Below, in pieces: positions 10,019 through 18,457 of a stretch of 64,000 nucleotides of DNA. Under the pieces are notes generated by a model that did no database searches, was not told the origin of the DNA, and saw only the letters and a program-made list of their open reading frames with translations. The position numbers and the translations under genes are program-made. The stretch's first letter is position 1. Every line of letters begins with the position of its first letter. Origin of the DNA: Balneolaceae bacterium (GTDB lineage Bacteria > Bacteroidota > Rhodothermia > Balneolales > Balneolaceae); NCBI GenBank assembly GCA_007134695.1, contig SLKI01000020.1, forward strand, positions 1 through 64,000. Direction: 5' to 3'.

Positions 10019-11338
10019 ATGAAACGCTCGATCCTTTATATTTCTTCCCTGCTCCTTTTTGCCGTTATTTTTACTCCCGAACCGGCATCCGCCCAGGAAT
10101 TCGACTGGCGTGCCCATATCGAGGAGCGTACTGACGAAATTTTTGACCAGGTAATTGAGTGGCGTCGGTATTTTCACCAGTATCCCGAACTGTCGAACCG
10201 GGAATTTGAAACCGCTGCTTATATCGAAGAGTTTTTAACCGGCCTGGGGCTTGAAGTTGAAACCGGAATCGCCCATACCGGTGTGGTGGCTCTTCTGGAA
10301 GGGGGGCAGCCCGGCCCGGTTGTCGGGCTCAGGGCGGATATGGATGCTCTTCCGGTTCAGTCGAGAGTAGATTTACCCTTTTCTCCGATGGTAACCGGCG
10401 AATATCTGGGGGAAGAGGTGCCGGTTTCGCACGCCTGCGGCCATGACACACACATGGCTATGTTGATGGGAGTGGCTCAAATTCTGACTGAGGTGCAGGA
10501 AGAACTTCCGGGTACGATCAAGTTTATCTTTCAGCCCGCTGAAGAGGGAGCTCCTCCGGGAGAAGAGGGCGGTGCCGAACTAATGGTGGCCGAAGGTGTG
10601 ATGGAGAACCCGGATCTGGACGTGGTCTTTGGTCAGCACATCTCGTCCCAGACACCGGTTGGGCAGATCAACTACCGGCAGGGCGGTATTATGGCCGCAT
10701 CCGACCGATTTGAAATTACCGTACATGGTGAGCAGACACACGGGTCGACACCCTGGACCGGAATCGACCCGATCACGGTTTCTGCCCAGATTATTAACGG
10801 GCTGAACACAATTGTCGCCCGTCAGACCGAACTGACCAAAGAAGCGGCAGTGATTTCAGTCGGTATTATTCGCAGCGGCGTGCGTAACAACATCATTCCG
10901 GAAAAGGCTGAAATGGTCGGTACCATTCGGACGCTCGATACGGAGATGCAGGATAAGATCCATGAAGATATCCGCCGCACGGCAACGAAGATCGCCGAAA
11001 GCATGGGTGCAACGGCTGAAGTGGAAATTTTTCGCGGCTATCCGGTGACGTATAACGACCCCGACCTGACCGAAGAGATGCTGCCAACACTTCAGGATGT
11101 GGCAGGCAGCGATCGGGTGGTCCACATCAACCCGATAACCGGAGCTGAAGACTTCTCATTCTTTCAAATGGAGGTGCCGGGGCTCTACTATTTTGTCGGC
11201 GGCATGGACCCCGACATGAACCCGGCAGACGCACCTCCGCATCATACACCCGACTTCTATATCAACGAGGAGGGGATGCGGATCGGTGTCAAGTCCCTGG
11301 CCCGGCTTGCTATCGACTATATGCTGGAGCATCAGTAG
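10019..11338 (+). CDS. Exported M20-family amidohydrolase
   Basis: A 439-residue M20D-type amidohydrolase with a Sec signal peptide (cleavage after PEPASA near residue 26). Metal-binding motifs are GLRADMDALPV, HACGHDTHMAMLMG, QPAEEGAPPGEEGG and the late EDFSFF. The cysteine and histidine in HACGHDTHM and the glutamate pair in PAEEG are the expected di-metal ligands. The dimerisation domain lies between about 210 and 325. Relatives hydrolyse N-acyl amino acids, hippurate or indoleacetyl conjugates; the substrate here is unknown. The frame is open from 9965, but ATG 10019 gives the signal peptide and avoids overlap with the upstream gene. It converges with menB, 62 nt away. Confidence 0.93.
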   Translation: MKRSILYISSLLLFAVIFTPEPASAQEFDWRAHIEERTDEIFDQVIEWRRYFHQYPELSNREFETAAYIEEFLTGLGLEVETGIAHTGVVALLEGGQPGPVVGLRADMDALPVQSRVDLPFSPMVTGEYLGEEVPVSHACGHDTHMAMLMGVAQILTEVQEELPGTIKFIFQPAEEGAPPGEEGGAELMVAEGVMENPDLDVVFGQHISSQTPVGQINYRQGGIMAASDRFEITVHGEQTHGSTPWTGIDPITVSAQIINGLNTIVARQTELTKEAAVISVGIIRSGVRNNIIPEKAEMVGTIRTLDTEMQDKIHEDIRRTATKIAESMGATAEVEIFRGYPVTYNDPDLTEEMLPTLQDVAGSDRVVHINPITGAEDFSFFQMEVPGLYYFVGGMDPDMNPADAPPHHTPDFYINEEGMRIGVKSLARLAIDYMLEHQ

Positions 11339-11400
11339 GCCAGGGCCGGTACTTTTTTTAGCAGGTGCTCACCGGTCATCTGGTACGGGAAATCTGAGCG

Positions 11401-12234
11401 TTATAGGGAAATCCAGGGAAACGGTTTGTAATCCGGCTTGCGTTTCTCCAGGAATGCATTACGGCCCTCTTCCGCTTCGTCGGTCATGTAAGCCAGGCGA
11501 GTTGCCTCTCCCGAAAATACCTGCTGGCCAACCATGCCGTCATCCACCAGGTTGAATGCAAATTTGATCATTCGGATCGCGGTGGGGCTTTTTGCAAGGA
11601 TCTCCTGCGCCCACTGGACTGCGCGATCCTCCAGCTCATTGTGCGGTACCGCCTCGTTGATCATCCCCATCTCGAAGGCTTCCTGCGCGTTGTAGTTACG
11701 CCCCAGCATAAAGATTTCCCGAGCGCGTTTCTGGCCTATCTGGCGGGCGAGAAGTGCCGAACCGAAACCACCGTCGAAACTGGCCACATCGGCATCGGTC
11801 TGCTTAAAGATGGCATGCTCTTTACTTGCGAGTGTCAGGTCGCAAACGACATGCAGGCTGTGGCCGCCTCCGACCGCCCAGCCGGGCACCACACAGATCA
11901 CTACCTTGGCCATAAAACGAATGATGCGCTGAATTTCCAATACATTTAGTCGGGGAACTCCGTCGTCTCCGGCATACCCGGTCCGCGTTCGTACATTTTG
12001 ATCGCCGCCGGAACAGAAGGCGTAGCCCCCATCATCCGCCGGCCCCTCGCCGGTCAGCAGAATCACCCCGATCTTAGAATCCTCGCGGGCGTCGATCAAC
12101 GCTTCCTGAAGTTCAAACAGGGTTTTCGGACGAAATGCATTGCGTACTTCGGGGCGGTTGATCGCAATTCTGGCGATTCCATCCATCTTTTTGTAAGTGA
12201 TATCTTCGAACGTCTTTACCGTGTTCCAGTTCAT
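11401..12234 (-). CDS. menB: 1,4-Dihydroxy-2-naphthoyl-CoA synthase (MenB)
   Basis: A 277-residue crotonase-fold enzyme that cyclises o-succinylbenzoyl-CoA to DHNA-CoA. MenB-specific elements are AFCSGGDQNVRTRTGY, GWAVGGGHSLHVVCDLTLAS and SFDGGFGSALLARQIGQKRA, plus the conserved C-terminal end KRKPDYKPFPWI. These separate it from ordinary enoyl-CoA hydratases. It is the last gene of the upper men operon, 6 nt after menH. Confidence 0.97.
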   Translation of the reverse strand: MNWNTVKTFEDITYKKMDGIARIAINRPEVRNAFRPKTLFELQEALIDAREDSKIGVILLTGEGPADDGGYAFCSGGDQNVRTRTGYAGDDGVPRLNVLEIQRIIRFMAKVVICVVPGWAVGGGHSLHVVCDLTLASKEHAIFKQTDADVASFDGGFGSALLARQIGQKRAREIFMLGRNYNAQEAFEMGMINEAVPHNELEDRAVQWAQEILAKSPTAIRMIKFAFNLVDDGMVGQQVFSGEATRLAYMTDEAEEGRNAFLEKRKPDYKPFPWISL

Positions 12235-12240
12235 GTTTTG

Positions 12241-13029
12241 TCAGCTTTTTTTAGGATTTCTGATAAATGTTTGGATCGATTCGGCCCAGCTTTCGGGCCG
12301 GTCCAGATGAATTCGGTGAGCAGCTTCTTTGACAATCTTTGTGTGTGCATTCGGTAATAGTGAGCTCATCCGTTGGTGTATCGACCGATACTTTTGGTCA
12401 AATTCGCCACTGAGGAGTAATACCGGAAGATCGATGGATGAGAGATGCTTTTCCAGGGGTGGCATGATGCCGGCTCCGAAACCTCGAAGTGAAGCTGCCA
12501 TCCAGGCCGGTTTCTGAGCAGACATCACAGAACGATAATCCTTATGTCGCTCGGTAATTTCGGTATCTGAAGGAGCAGAAAAGAGCGGCAGCTGCTGCCA
12601 GTCGTCGAGAAAGCCGGTAAAGTCAGTTTCTATCCGGCAAGCCCTCTTCTCGTCGGCTTTCTGTCGTTCATCTCTTTGCGGTAATTCTGTAATACCAAAC
12701 CCGCTGCTTTCGAGAATTAAACCCTCAAAGAGCCGGGGTTCTGCTGCGGCAAGCTGAAGTGCAAGCCGTCCCCCCATACTGTATCCGTGCAGCCACAGTG
12801 GAGAGAGTTCCAGCCGGTCGAGAATCAGGGTGAGATCCTGAACTTGTTCTTCTGCATTAAAACGCCCGGGATCTTCACTCCCGCCGGTTCTGTCGTGTCC
12901 AAGCAGGTCGATCACGGCAGGGTTGACTGAATCGATCAGCTGCAAAGCCGGAGCGTACAACAGCCGGCCGGATCCCATAAATCCATGCAGCATCAGAAGC
13001 CAGGGAAGCTCCCGACGGTTTTGTAGCAA
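12241..13029 (-). CDS. menH: SHCHC synthase, alpha/beta hydrolase (MenH)
   Basis: An alpha/beta hydrolase of about 262 residues that eliminates pyruvate from SEPHCHC to give SHCHC. The oxyanion-hole motif LMLHGFMGSG, the nucleophile elbow HGYSMGGRLAL (serine), LLSGEFDQK (aspartate region) and KEAAHRIHLDRPE (histidine) form the triad. The start is unclear. The first usable codon is a TTG at 13029, but the upstream in-frame residues (KFPTRHITYFAD) look like the first beta strand of the family. No ATG or GTG precedes them; the only candidate there is a CTG at 13068. The true protein may therefore be 13 or so residues longer. The neighbours menD and menB fix the function. Confidence 0.85.
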   Translation of the reverse strand: MLQNRRELPWLLMLHGFMGSGRLLYAPALQLIDSVNPAVIDLLGHDRTGGSEDPGRFNAEEQVQDLTLILDRLELSPLWLHGYSMGGRLALQLAAAEPRLFEGLILESSGFGITELPQRDERQKADEKRACRIETDFTGFLDDWQQLPLFSAPSDTEITERHKDYRSVMSAQKPAWMAASLRGFGAGIMPPLEKHLSSIDLPVLLLSGEFDQKYRSIHQRMSSLLPNAHTKIVKEAAHRIHLDRPESWAESIQTFIRNPKKS

Positions 13030-13082
13030 ATCGGCAAAATAGGTGATATGTCGCGTCGGAAATTTCAGTGCTCTATCCAGTT

Positions 13083-14222
13083 TTACCGGGTCCCCGGTGC
13101 GGTCGGTTGCAGTGCACTCAGAAGCCAGGCTTCTACCCGGTCTCCCCAGCTTCGCAGTGAGAAACGTTTTTCTGCCTCAAACCGGCAGGTTTGTCGATCG
13201 ATCGATTCGAGTCGGCCGATCGCATGGACGAGCTCTCCGATCCGGCCGGGAGTCGTCAGAAACCCTGTACGCCCGTCATCCACGATCTCCGATGGCCCGC
13301 CGTGGTTATAGCTGATCACCGGTACACCACAGGCGAGCGCTTCGACGGCGACCAGCCCAAAGGCTTCGGTCCAGCGGGATGTCATCAATAAAGCTTTCGC
13401 CGGGCCAAGCTGCTGTTGCATCGCCTCGGTGGGAAGAAAACCTAGATATTCCACTTCACTTTTGCTATAGCTGTCCCGGATCTCCTCCCAGTAGTCTTCC
13501 TGTTCCAGCTTTCCCATCACTTTAAGAGGAGAGCCGGCTTGCCGGGCAGCTTCGCAGGCATCCTCAAGTCCTTTTTCACGGGAGATCCGACCAAGCCAAA
13601 CCAATTTGTTTTCTGTCGATTCATGAAATTTATAGCGATCCAGATCTATTCCGCCGCCCAGTACTGTAAATTTTTCGGAATGTGGAAATGTCTCTGCTTG
13701 CGTCCTGCTGTAACAGGCGAGCCTGCCCGGCGTCGAAGAGGCGAGCCGGCCAATCTCACGGTCCATGGTGTTGTTCATGGAGCTCATCGAAATGTAGTGG
13801 AGAAGGGGAATGTCGAATGAAGGGGTTAGATAGATAGGGAGCCAGTCATAGGCAAAACTGACAATCAGATCGTAATCGTACTGATGTTCTCTGGCGTATT
13901 GAAGCATCCGGGTCAATACAGAGTTTTCCGGATTGGGAGGATGGTCTTCTCGTGTAAATTGCTGAAACGGCGGCTGGAGGGCTCCATCAAGCTGAATCAG
14001 ATTTGCGCCTTCCAGTAACGATCCGGAAGGGGCGACTACGTCGGCCCGGTGCCCCCGATGATCCATCTCGGACAGGAGGTTTCGAAGTGTCAGCTCCACG
14101 CCCCCTCCGCGGCCGGACCCGATCGGCCCGACTGGTGTCGACAGGAGAAGCAGATGGAGCGGTCTTTTGCCCACCGGACTGCTCTTGGGAACTTGGCGAT
14201 CTGGTTCAGATTCTGGATTCAT
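13083..14222 (-). CDS. Glycosyltransferase family 4 within the men operon
   Basis: A 379-residue GT-B glycosyltransferase. The N-terminal domain has the loop STPVGPIGSGRGGGVELTL, and the C-terminal domain begins with NKLVWLGRISREKGLEDACE. The family 4 EX7E region is seen as SRWTEAFGLVAVEALACGVP, with both glutamates present. This is followed by HGGPSEIVDDGRTGFL. The donor and acceptor are unknown. It has no menaquinone role in any pathway I know, yet it lies between menD (67 nt upstream) and menH (53 nt or less downstream) on the same strand. It is therefore probably co-transcribed with them. Confidence 0.85.
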   Translation of the reverse strand: MNPESEPDRQVPKSSPVGKRPLHLLLLSTPVGPIGSGRGGGVELTLRNLLSEMDHRGHRADVVAPSGSLLEGANLIQLDGALQPPFQQFTREDHPPNPENSVLTRMLQYAREHQYDYDLIVSFAYDWLPIYLTPSFDIPLLHYISMSSMNNTMDREIGRLASSTPGRLACYSRTQAETFPHSEKFTVLGGGIDLDRYKFHESTENKLVWLGRISREKGLEDACEAARQAGSPLKVMGKLEQEDYWEEIRDSYSKSEVEYLGFLPTEAMQQQLGPAKALLMTSRWTEAFGLVAVEALACGVPVISYNHGGPSEIVDDGRTGFLTTPGRIGELVHAIGRLESIDRQTCRFEAEKRFSLRSWGDRVEAWLLSALQPTAPGTR

Positions 14223-14289
14223 CGCTCAAAGATATCGAATTCTGCAGCGGGCTCAAGCTTGCACAGGCCAGGGAGGGCTGCCGAACGCA

Positions 14290-16092
14290 TCAGGAGGAGT
14301 CTGTCATCGGGTTCCAGAGAGTTCTGCGCAGTTCCATCGATGCTTCCGGGTCGGTGCGGCACTCGATCAGCAACGGCTTCTTCAGGATTAGCTCGTTCGG
14401 ATCGGCCTGATGAAGCTCATCTAACGTTTCGATTCGATGGTAATCCATCCCGTATGCAGCAGCCAGGCTCTTCAGGTCGACCGATTGGGGGGTTTCAAAG
14501 TAATCGGTAAAATAGTCACCGGCCCCTGAGATCGGCAGCATTCTAAATATCGAGCCGCCGCCGTTGTTAACTGCGATGATGAGAAATGGGGAGGCCAGGT
14601 TATTCACTCCGGCCAATCCGCCTGCGTCGTGCAACAGTGCCAGATCACCGATAAAAAGGGCTGTTTGTTGTTCTGTGGTTTCGCAAAGGCCGATCGCCGT
14701 TGATACGATCCCGTCGATCCCTGCAGCCCCCCGGTTGACGTGAGTTCTGTGATTGGGTACGCCCGACGGTGTAAAGAGTGCGAGGTCCCGAACTGTAAAA
14801 GAGTTGGAGGTCATAACAGTCCATGAGGGAAATAATGATTTTGAAAAATGGTGATAGATCTGACCGTCGGTCAGCGATTTTTTATTACCGAGGTTTGTTT
14901 CCAGCCAATGACCGGCTTGTTGATCGAGTCTATTCCAACTCTCCAGCCAGCTTCTATCTTTTACTGTCAAACCGTCGATCTTCAGCCGGCCGTCACCCAA
15001 AATCAGGCGGTAGTCTGCCGAACCTGTTTCATCCTGCCAGGTTTGGCGGGTATGTAGAGTGATTTTCGGGAAATTTTTCATTTCACGGATCAGTTTCTGT
15101 ACGGCCGGGCCCGTAGGCCAGTCACCTGCCGTTATAAGCAGGTCCGGTGATTCACACCTGCCCTCAAGATTTCGCAATACGATCTCTTGGTGATTCAATA
15201 CTGGGGCTTGAGGGTCCAGATGTGCACCCGGTTCGGCGATGAGCGGCATCTGAAGCTCTGTGGCCATCTGCCGGAGTGTGGATGCGAGGCTGCGAGACAA
15301 TTCATCGGGGCCGGCGATTATCAGCGGCCGTTCGGAGCGGTTGATCAGTCTGGCAAGTTTGTTGCCGAATCGGACAGAGATCTCGACAGCATCTCCGGAT
15401 GTGACTAAAGGTGTGTCAACTACAGTGCCGGCGGCGGAGGTTCTGCCCGCATCAGCAGAAGTCTTACTCTTTGAAGAGATGGGAGAAGCAGGGGTGCCGT
15501 CCCGTCCGATCTGTTCGACCTGCTTGCGGTTTTGCTTGGCCTCTTTCTCAAGCTGCCCGGAGAATGGCTCGAGAGGTTTTCGAAAAGGTGCATTGATCTG
15601 TACGGGCCCGCCGGTCACCCGGGACTCCTCGACTGCCTGGCGGGCCAGGTAATCGAGCCGGTTGTAATCCTCCTCCGAGTCGACCGGTTCACCGAGTTCA
15701 TGGAAAAAGAGAACCGCATCACCGTACAATTTGATCTGATCGATTGTTTGTGAGCTGCCGGTACGGCGCAGATGTGGCGGCCGGTCAGCGGTCAGAAGGA
15801 TCATCGGTACTCCCGAGTGTCGCGCTTCGATCACCGCAGGATAGTAATTGGCCGCTGCCGTGCCGGAAGTGCAGATCAGCAATGCCGGAATTCCGGCAGC
15901 TTTGGCCGATCCGAGAGCCCGGAAGGCGGCGGATCGTTCGTCCAGTACAACCTTTTTTCGAAAACCGGGGTGGGATGCTGCAGCCAATACCAGCGGAGTA
16001 GAACGTGAACCGGGAGAAATATAGAGATTCCGGACTCCATTCTTGTAGAAAGTCCGCATCAGACGGGATGACCAGTGTAAAGAATCATTCAT
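14290..16092 (-). CDS. menD: SEPHCHC synthase (MenD), thiamine-diphosphate enzyme
   Basis: A 600-residue ThDP enzyme that joins isochorismate and 2-oxoglutarate to form SEPHCHC. N-terminal motifs are LYISPGSRSTPLVLAA, VLDERSAAFRALG and LLICTSGTAAANYYPAVIEA, the last carrying the family's TSGTA. The ThDP/Mg motif is GDLALLHDAGGL followed by IIAVNNGGGSIF. Residues around 190-230 form a Ser/Thr/Ala-rich linker that is probably disordered. The frame extends to 16416, but ATG 16092 opens MNDSLHWSSRLMRTFYKNGV, the family-typical start, and overlaps the menF stop by 8 nt. Confidence 0.96.
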   Translation of the reverse strand: MNDSLHWSSRLMRTFYKNGVRNLYISPGSRSTPLVLAAASHPGFRKKVVLDERSAAFRALGSAKAAGIPALLICTSGTAAANYYPAVIEARHSGVPMILLTADRPPHLRRTGSSQTIDQIKLYGDAVLFFHELGEPVDSEEDYNRLDYLARQAVEESRVTGGPVQINAPFRKPLEPFSGQLEKEAKQNRKQVEQIGRDGTPASPISSKSKTSADAGRTSAAGTVVDTPLVTSGDAVEISVRFGNKLARLINRSERPLIIAGPDELSRSLASTLRQMATELQMPLIAEPGAHLDPQAPVLNHQEIVLRNLEGRCESPDLLITAGDWPTGPAVQKLIREMKNFPKITLHTRQTWQDETGSADYRLILGDGRLKIDGLTVKDRSWLESWNRLDQQAGHWLETNLGNKKSLTDGQIYHHFSKSLFPSWTVMTSNSFTVRDLALFTPSGVPNHRTHVNRGAAGIDGIVSTAIGLCETTEQQTALFIGDLALLHDAGGLAGVNNLASPFLIIAVNNGGGSIFRMLPISGAGDYFTDYFETPQSVDLKSLAAAYGMDYHRIETLDELHQADPNELILKKPLLIECRTDPEASMELRRTLWNPMTDSS

Positions 16093-17539
16093 GGAGGGCA
16101 GAAGGTCTCTCTTTGACGGACTTTTGAAGAGCTTCGAGAATCGGTCGGAATTTGAGTTCGGACTCCTTCCATTCGGTTTCTGCTTCCGAATCTTCAACAA
16201 TTCCGCATCCGGCATAAAGTCTGGCCTTGTATCCGTCGATATGAGCGCTCCGGATTGCCACAGAGAATTCACCGTTGCCGGATGGATTGAACCAGCCGAT
16301 CGGTCCGGCATACCAGCCCCGATCCAGTTTCTCGATAGTGCGAATCCAGGGTACGGAACTGTTGCGGGGGTAGCCCCCAACGGCAGGAGTAGGGTGGAGT
16401 GCTCCTGCAAGTTCATGGATCGTTACCCCATCTTGCAAGACAGCCGAGATTGGAGTAAAGAGATGCTGTACGTTATGAAGTCTCTTCAGAACCGGCTTTT
16501 TGGGGTGCTCGATGCGTTCACTGTAGGGGCGTAGTTTGTGACAGATCTCCTTGACGACGATCTGATGTTCTCCTCGGTTTTTCCGATTTGTGATCAATTT
16601 GTTGCCTAGTGCTACATCTTCGACGGCACTTTTACCCCGGGAAATACTGCCGGCCAATCCTTCTGTGTTCATTCGGTTTTTTTTCAGGGCAATCAGCCGC
16701 TCCGGGGTTGCCCCGATAAAGTCGGGGCTGCTGTCGAGGCGGATCAGAAAATTATAGCACTCAGGAAAGGTCTGCCTCAAATGGTACATCACACAAGGGG
16801 TGTTGACCGACTGGCTGGCGTGCAGCTCGACCGCGCGAGCGATCACTATTTTGTCAAAGACGTTGTTGCCGATAAGGTTGCGGCATTTCTCCACTTTATG
16901 GCCCCATCTGTTGCGTTCATCCTCCCGATGCTGAAGTTCAAAAGGGGGACGGTCCGAATGATCGGATGTCTCACCGGTTGTGGATAAGGTCGATTTTCTG
17001 ATCCTTTTTCTGGTCCGGTGATATTTCTCGAGTCGTTCTTCAATTTCGTCCAGGATCTCCTGTCGGGTTTTTCCTTTGGCCCGGAGTGTCAGGGTGAGCA
17101 GCGTCTGCCTGCCGGATTTTAAAAGGGCAGTGGAGGGCAGGAAAAAATGAGCGGCTCCGAACCGGCTCCACGACTTTTCGATATTGTGATCGTAAAATGA
17201 GTATCCGCCGGCCAGGAAGGGTTCTGCCATCGAATGAGATGAGTCCGTGAGCGCCAGATGCTGTTTTTTCAGGCTCCGACTCTGGCGAGAGATCTCCTGA
17301 AAACGATCTTCACCGGTCGCTTTCAGACTACAGGCGACACCGCAGGCAGCGAGTGAGAATCCGCTGTCCGGCTTGTCCCAATAGTAGAGATATGATTCTT
17401 CGTTGTGATATTCGATCCACGCGAGCGGATCAATCTCCGTGACTTCGGTGGTAAACGAAATCCACTCTCCGAGCTCTTGCTGTTTAAGAGCCTGCTCAAA
17501 TCGTTGAATCGATCTTTTTATAGATGTTTCCCGGTACAT
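16085..17539 (-). CDS. menF: Isochorismate synthase (MenF)
   Basis: A 484-residue chorismate-binding enzyme that commits chorismate to menaquinone. The catalytic core shows FDKIVIARAVELHA, FIGATPERLIAL, EGLAGSISRG, NRGEHQIVVKEI, LHPTPAVGGYPR, GWYAGPIGWF and YAGCGIVEDSEAETEWKES. These are the usual isochorismate synthase blocks. The lysine in KIVIARA is the general base that distinguishes these enzymes. The N-terminal 180 residues are divergent. It starts the upper men operon. A sequence resembling a -7 element (TACCTTGG on the minus strand, 17574-17581) lies about 35 nt upstream, without a clear -33 partner. A hairpin with an eight-T loop follows at 17596-17617. Confidence 0.95.
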   Translation of the reverse strand: MYRETSIKRSIQRFEQALKQQELGEWISFTTEVTEIDPLAWIEYHNEESYLYYWDKPDSGFSLAACGVACSLKATGEDRFQEISRQSRSLKKQHLALTDSSHSMAEPFLAGGYSFYDHNIEKSWSRFGAAHFFLPSTALLKSGRQTLLTLTLRAKGKTRQEILDEIEERLEKYHRTRKRIRKSTLSTTGETSDHSDRPPFELQHREDERNRWGHKVEKCRNLIGNNVFDKIVIARAVELHASQSVNTPCVMYHLRQTFPECYNFLIRLDSSPDFIGATPERLIALKKNRMNTEGLAGSISRGKSAVEDVALGNKLITNRKNRGEHQIVVKEICHKLRPYSERIEHPKKPVLKRLHNVQHLFTPISAVLQDGVTIHELAGALHPTPAVGGYPRNSSVPWIRTIEKLDRGWYAGPIGWFNPSGNGEFSVAIRSAHIDGYKARLYAGCGIVEDSEAETEWKESELKFRPILEALQKSVKERPSALHE

Positions 17540-17688
17540 GGATCGTGAAGCTCAACTTCAATGAAAGTCTGCTCCAAGGTAAGAATTCTTTGTGAACTTT
17601 CATTTTTTTTTGAAAGTATCGAAAGAAGTGGCAGCGGACGATCCGTATCGTGCATAGCAGAGGTGTGAGCGGAAGCGATCCTGGCAAC

Positions 17689-17973
17689 TTATCGAGCGTC
17701 GTCGAACTCCCCGTTATCAAATGGGTTGGTTACACCAAAATCTTTGGGGTTATATTCTGCGAGTTCAAAGAAGTAATCCCAGGCCAGTCGGCTTTGACCG
17801 TCATCTTCTACCCAATTCGGGTGGCTCTGTTTGATCAATCCGACAATCCGTTTGGCATAATCCTGACGCTCTTCATGCCCCTCTACCCTGGGGAGTGCGT
17901 CAATCATCAGATCAAGATTGTAGCCGCAGTCGTAGTCCTTCGGTTTTTTCAGTTCTAGAAACATTTCTGTCAT
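17689..17973 (-). CDS. Small DUF4290-like protein
   Basis: A protein of about 94 residues with the segment CGYNLDLMIDALPRVEGHEE, then RQDYAKRIVGLIKQSHPNW and LAWDYFFELAEYN. This arrangement resembles the N-terminal half of DUF4290, a Bacteroidota family of about 200 residues. The present gene would then be a short form. The frame opens with a TTG at 18006; ATG 17973 or ATG 17964 is preferred because the family-like part starts just after them. It lies 149 nt upstream of menF on the same strand. Function is unknown. Confidence 0.6.
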   Translation of the reverse strand: MTEMFLELKKPKDYDCGYNLDLMIDALPRVEGHEERQDYAKRIVGLIKQSHPNWVEDDGQSRLAWDYFFELAEYNPKDFGVTNPFDNGEFDDAR

Positions 17974-18457
17974 TCGACGTTCAAATTTGTCATTTAGAAG
18001 GTTCAATAGTGAGTATGCAGGGCCCTCTCCAAGTTTTAAGACTTGTTACCCCGAAAACTTACTCCGATCCCTCGGTGACAGAGGTCGTTTTGAGATTTAA
18101 GGTAAATGACGGATCCGCTGTTCGTTAACCGGTCTCTTCAATTTTTTTGTAATAGACCGTCAAACAGAACTTTATAACGTTTTCACGATGCAGAATCGAA
18201 TAGCCTGGGTAGAGAATCCATGATACAAAAATTTTCATGAATCCGTAAACACTCTGCTATGATTTCTTGACACATTTTTAAAACGTATTGAAAACGAATC
18301 TCACTGATAGTAAATCATTTTTCAGAACCCGGCGTTCCCCTGCGTCTGCTTGTCGGTGATCATTCTGTCCAATTTCGGCAGATGCAAATAGGATTTCCTA
18401 TATTCACCGGCACAAAATTTTATAATTCCCCGGTACGACATTAAAAAAAGGAGCTTG
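17974..18457. other. Intergenic region upstream of the PLP enzyme
   Basis: About 480 nt without a supported gene, between the divergent DUF4290-like gene and the PLP enzyme. A TTGACA at 18267-18272 has no -10 partner, and this phylum does not use that element. A weak 6-bp inverted repeat (CGGTCT, AGACCG) lies near 18130-18165. A clear Shine-Dalgarno (AAAGGAG, 18447-18453) precedes ATG 18458 and decides that start over the TTG at 18455. I could not identify a riboswitch. Confidence 0.55.

Noticed and set aside
11339-11400. Bidirectional terminator between the M20 gene and menB
   Set aside because: A T-run is present near 11351, but only a 4-bp stem precedes it.
14049-14510. Plus-strand frame of 153 codons over the menD/GT4 junction
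   Set aside because: It is antisense to two well-supported genes, and the translated sequence is Arg/Ser/Gly-rich without any recognisable domain.
16093-16416. Upstream extension of menD by 108 codons
   Set aside because: It lies inside menF in another frame, lacks MenD similarity, and ATG 16092 matches the family start.
17496-17720. Small minus-strand gene between menF and the DUF4290-like gene
   Set aside because: It overlaps both neighbours, includes the T-loop hairpin, and has a low-complexity translation without a start context.
18267-18295. TTGACA upstream of the PLP enzyme as a sigma-70 type promoter
   Set aside because: No -10 sequence at the right spacing, and the primary sigma factor of this phylum does not use a TTGACA element.
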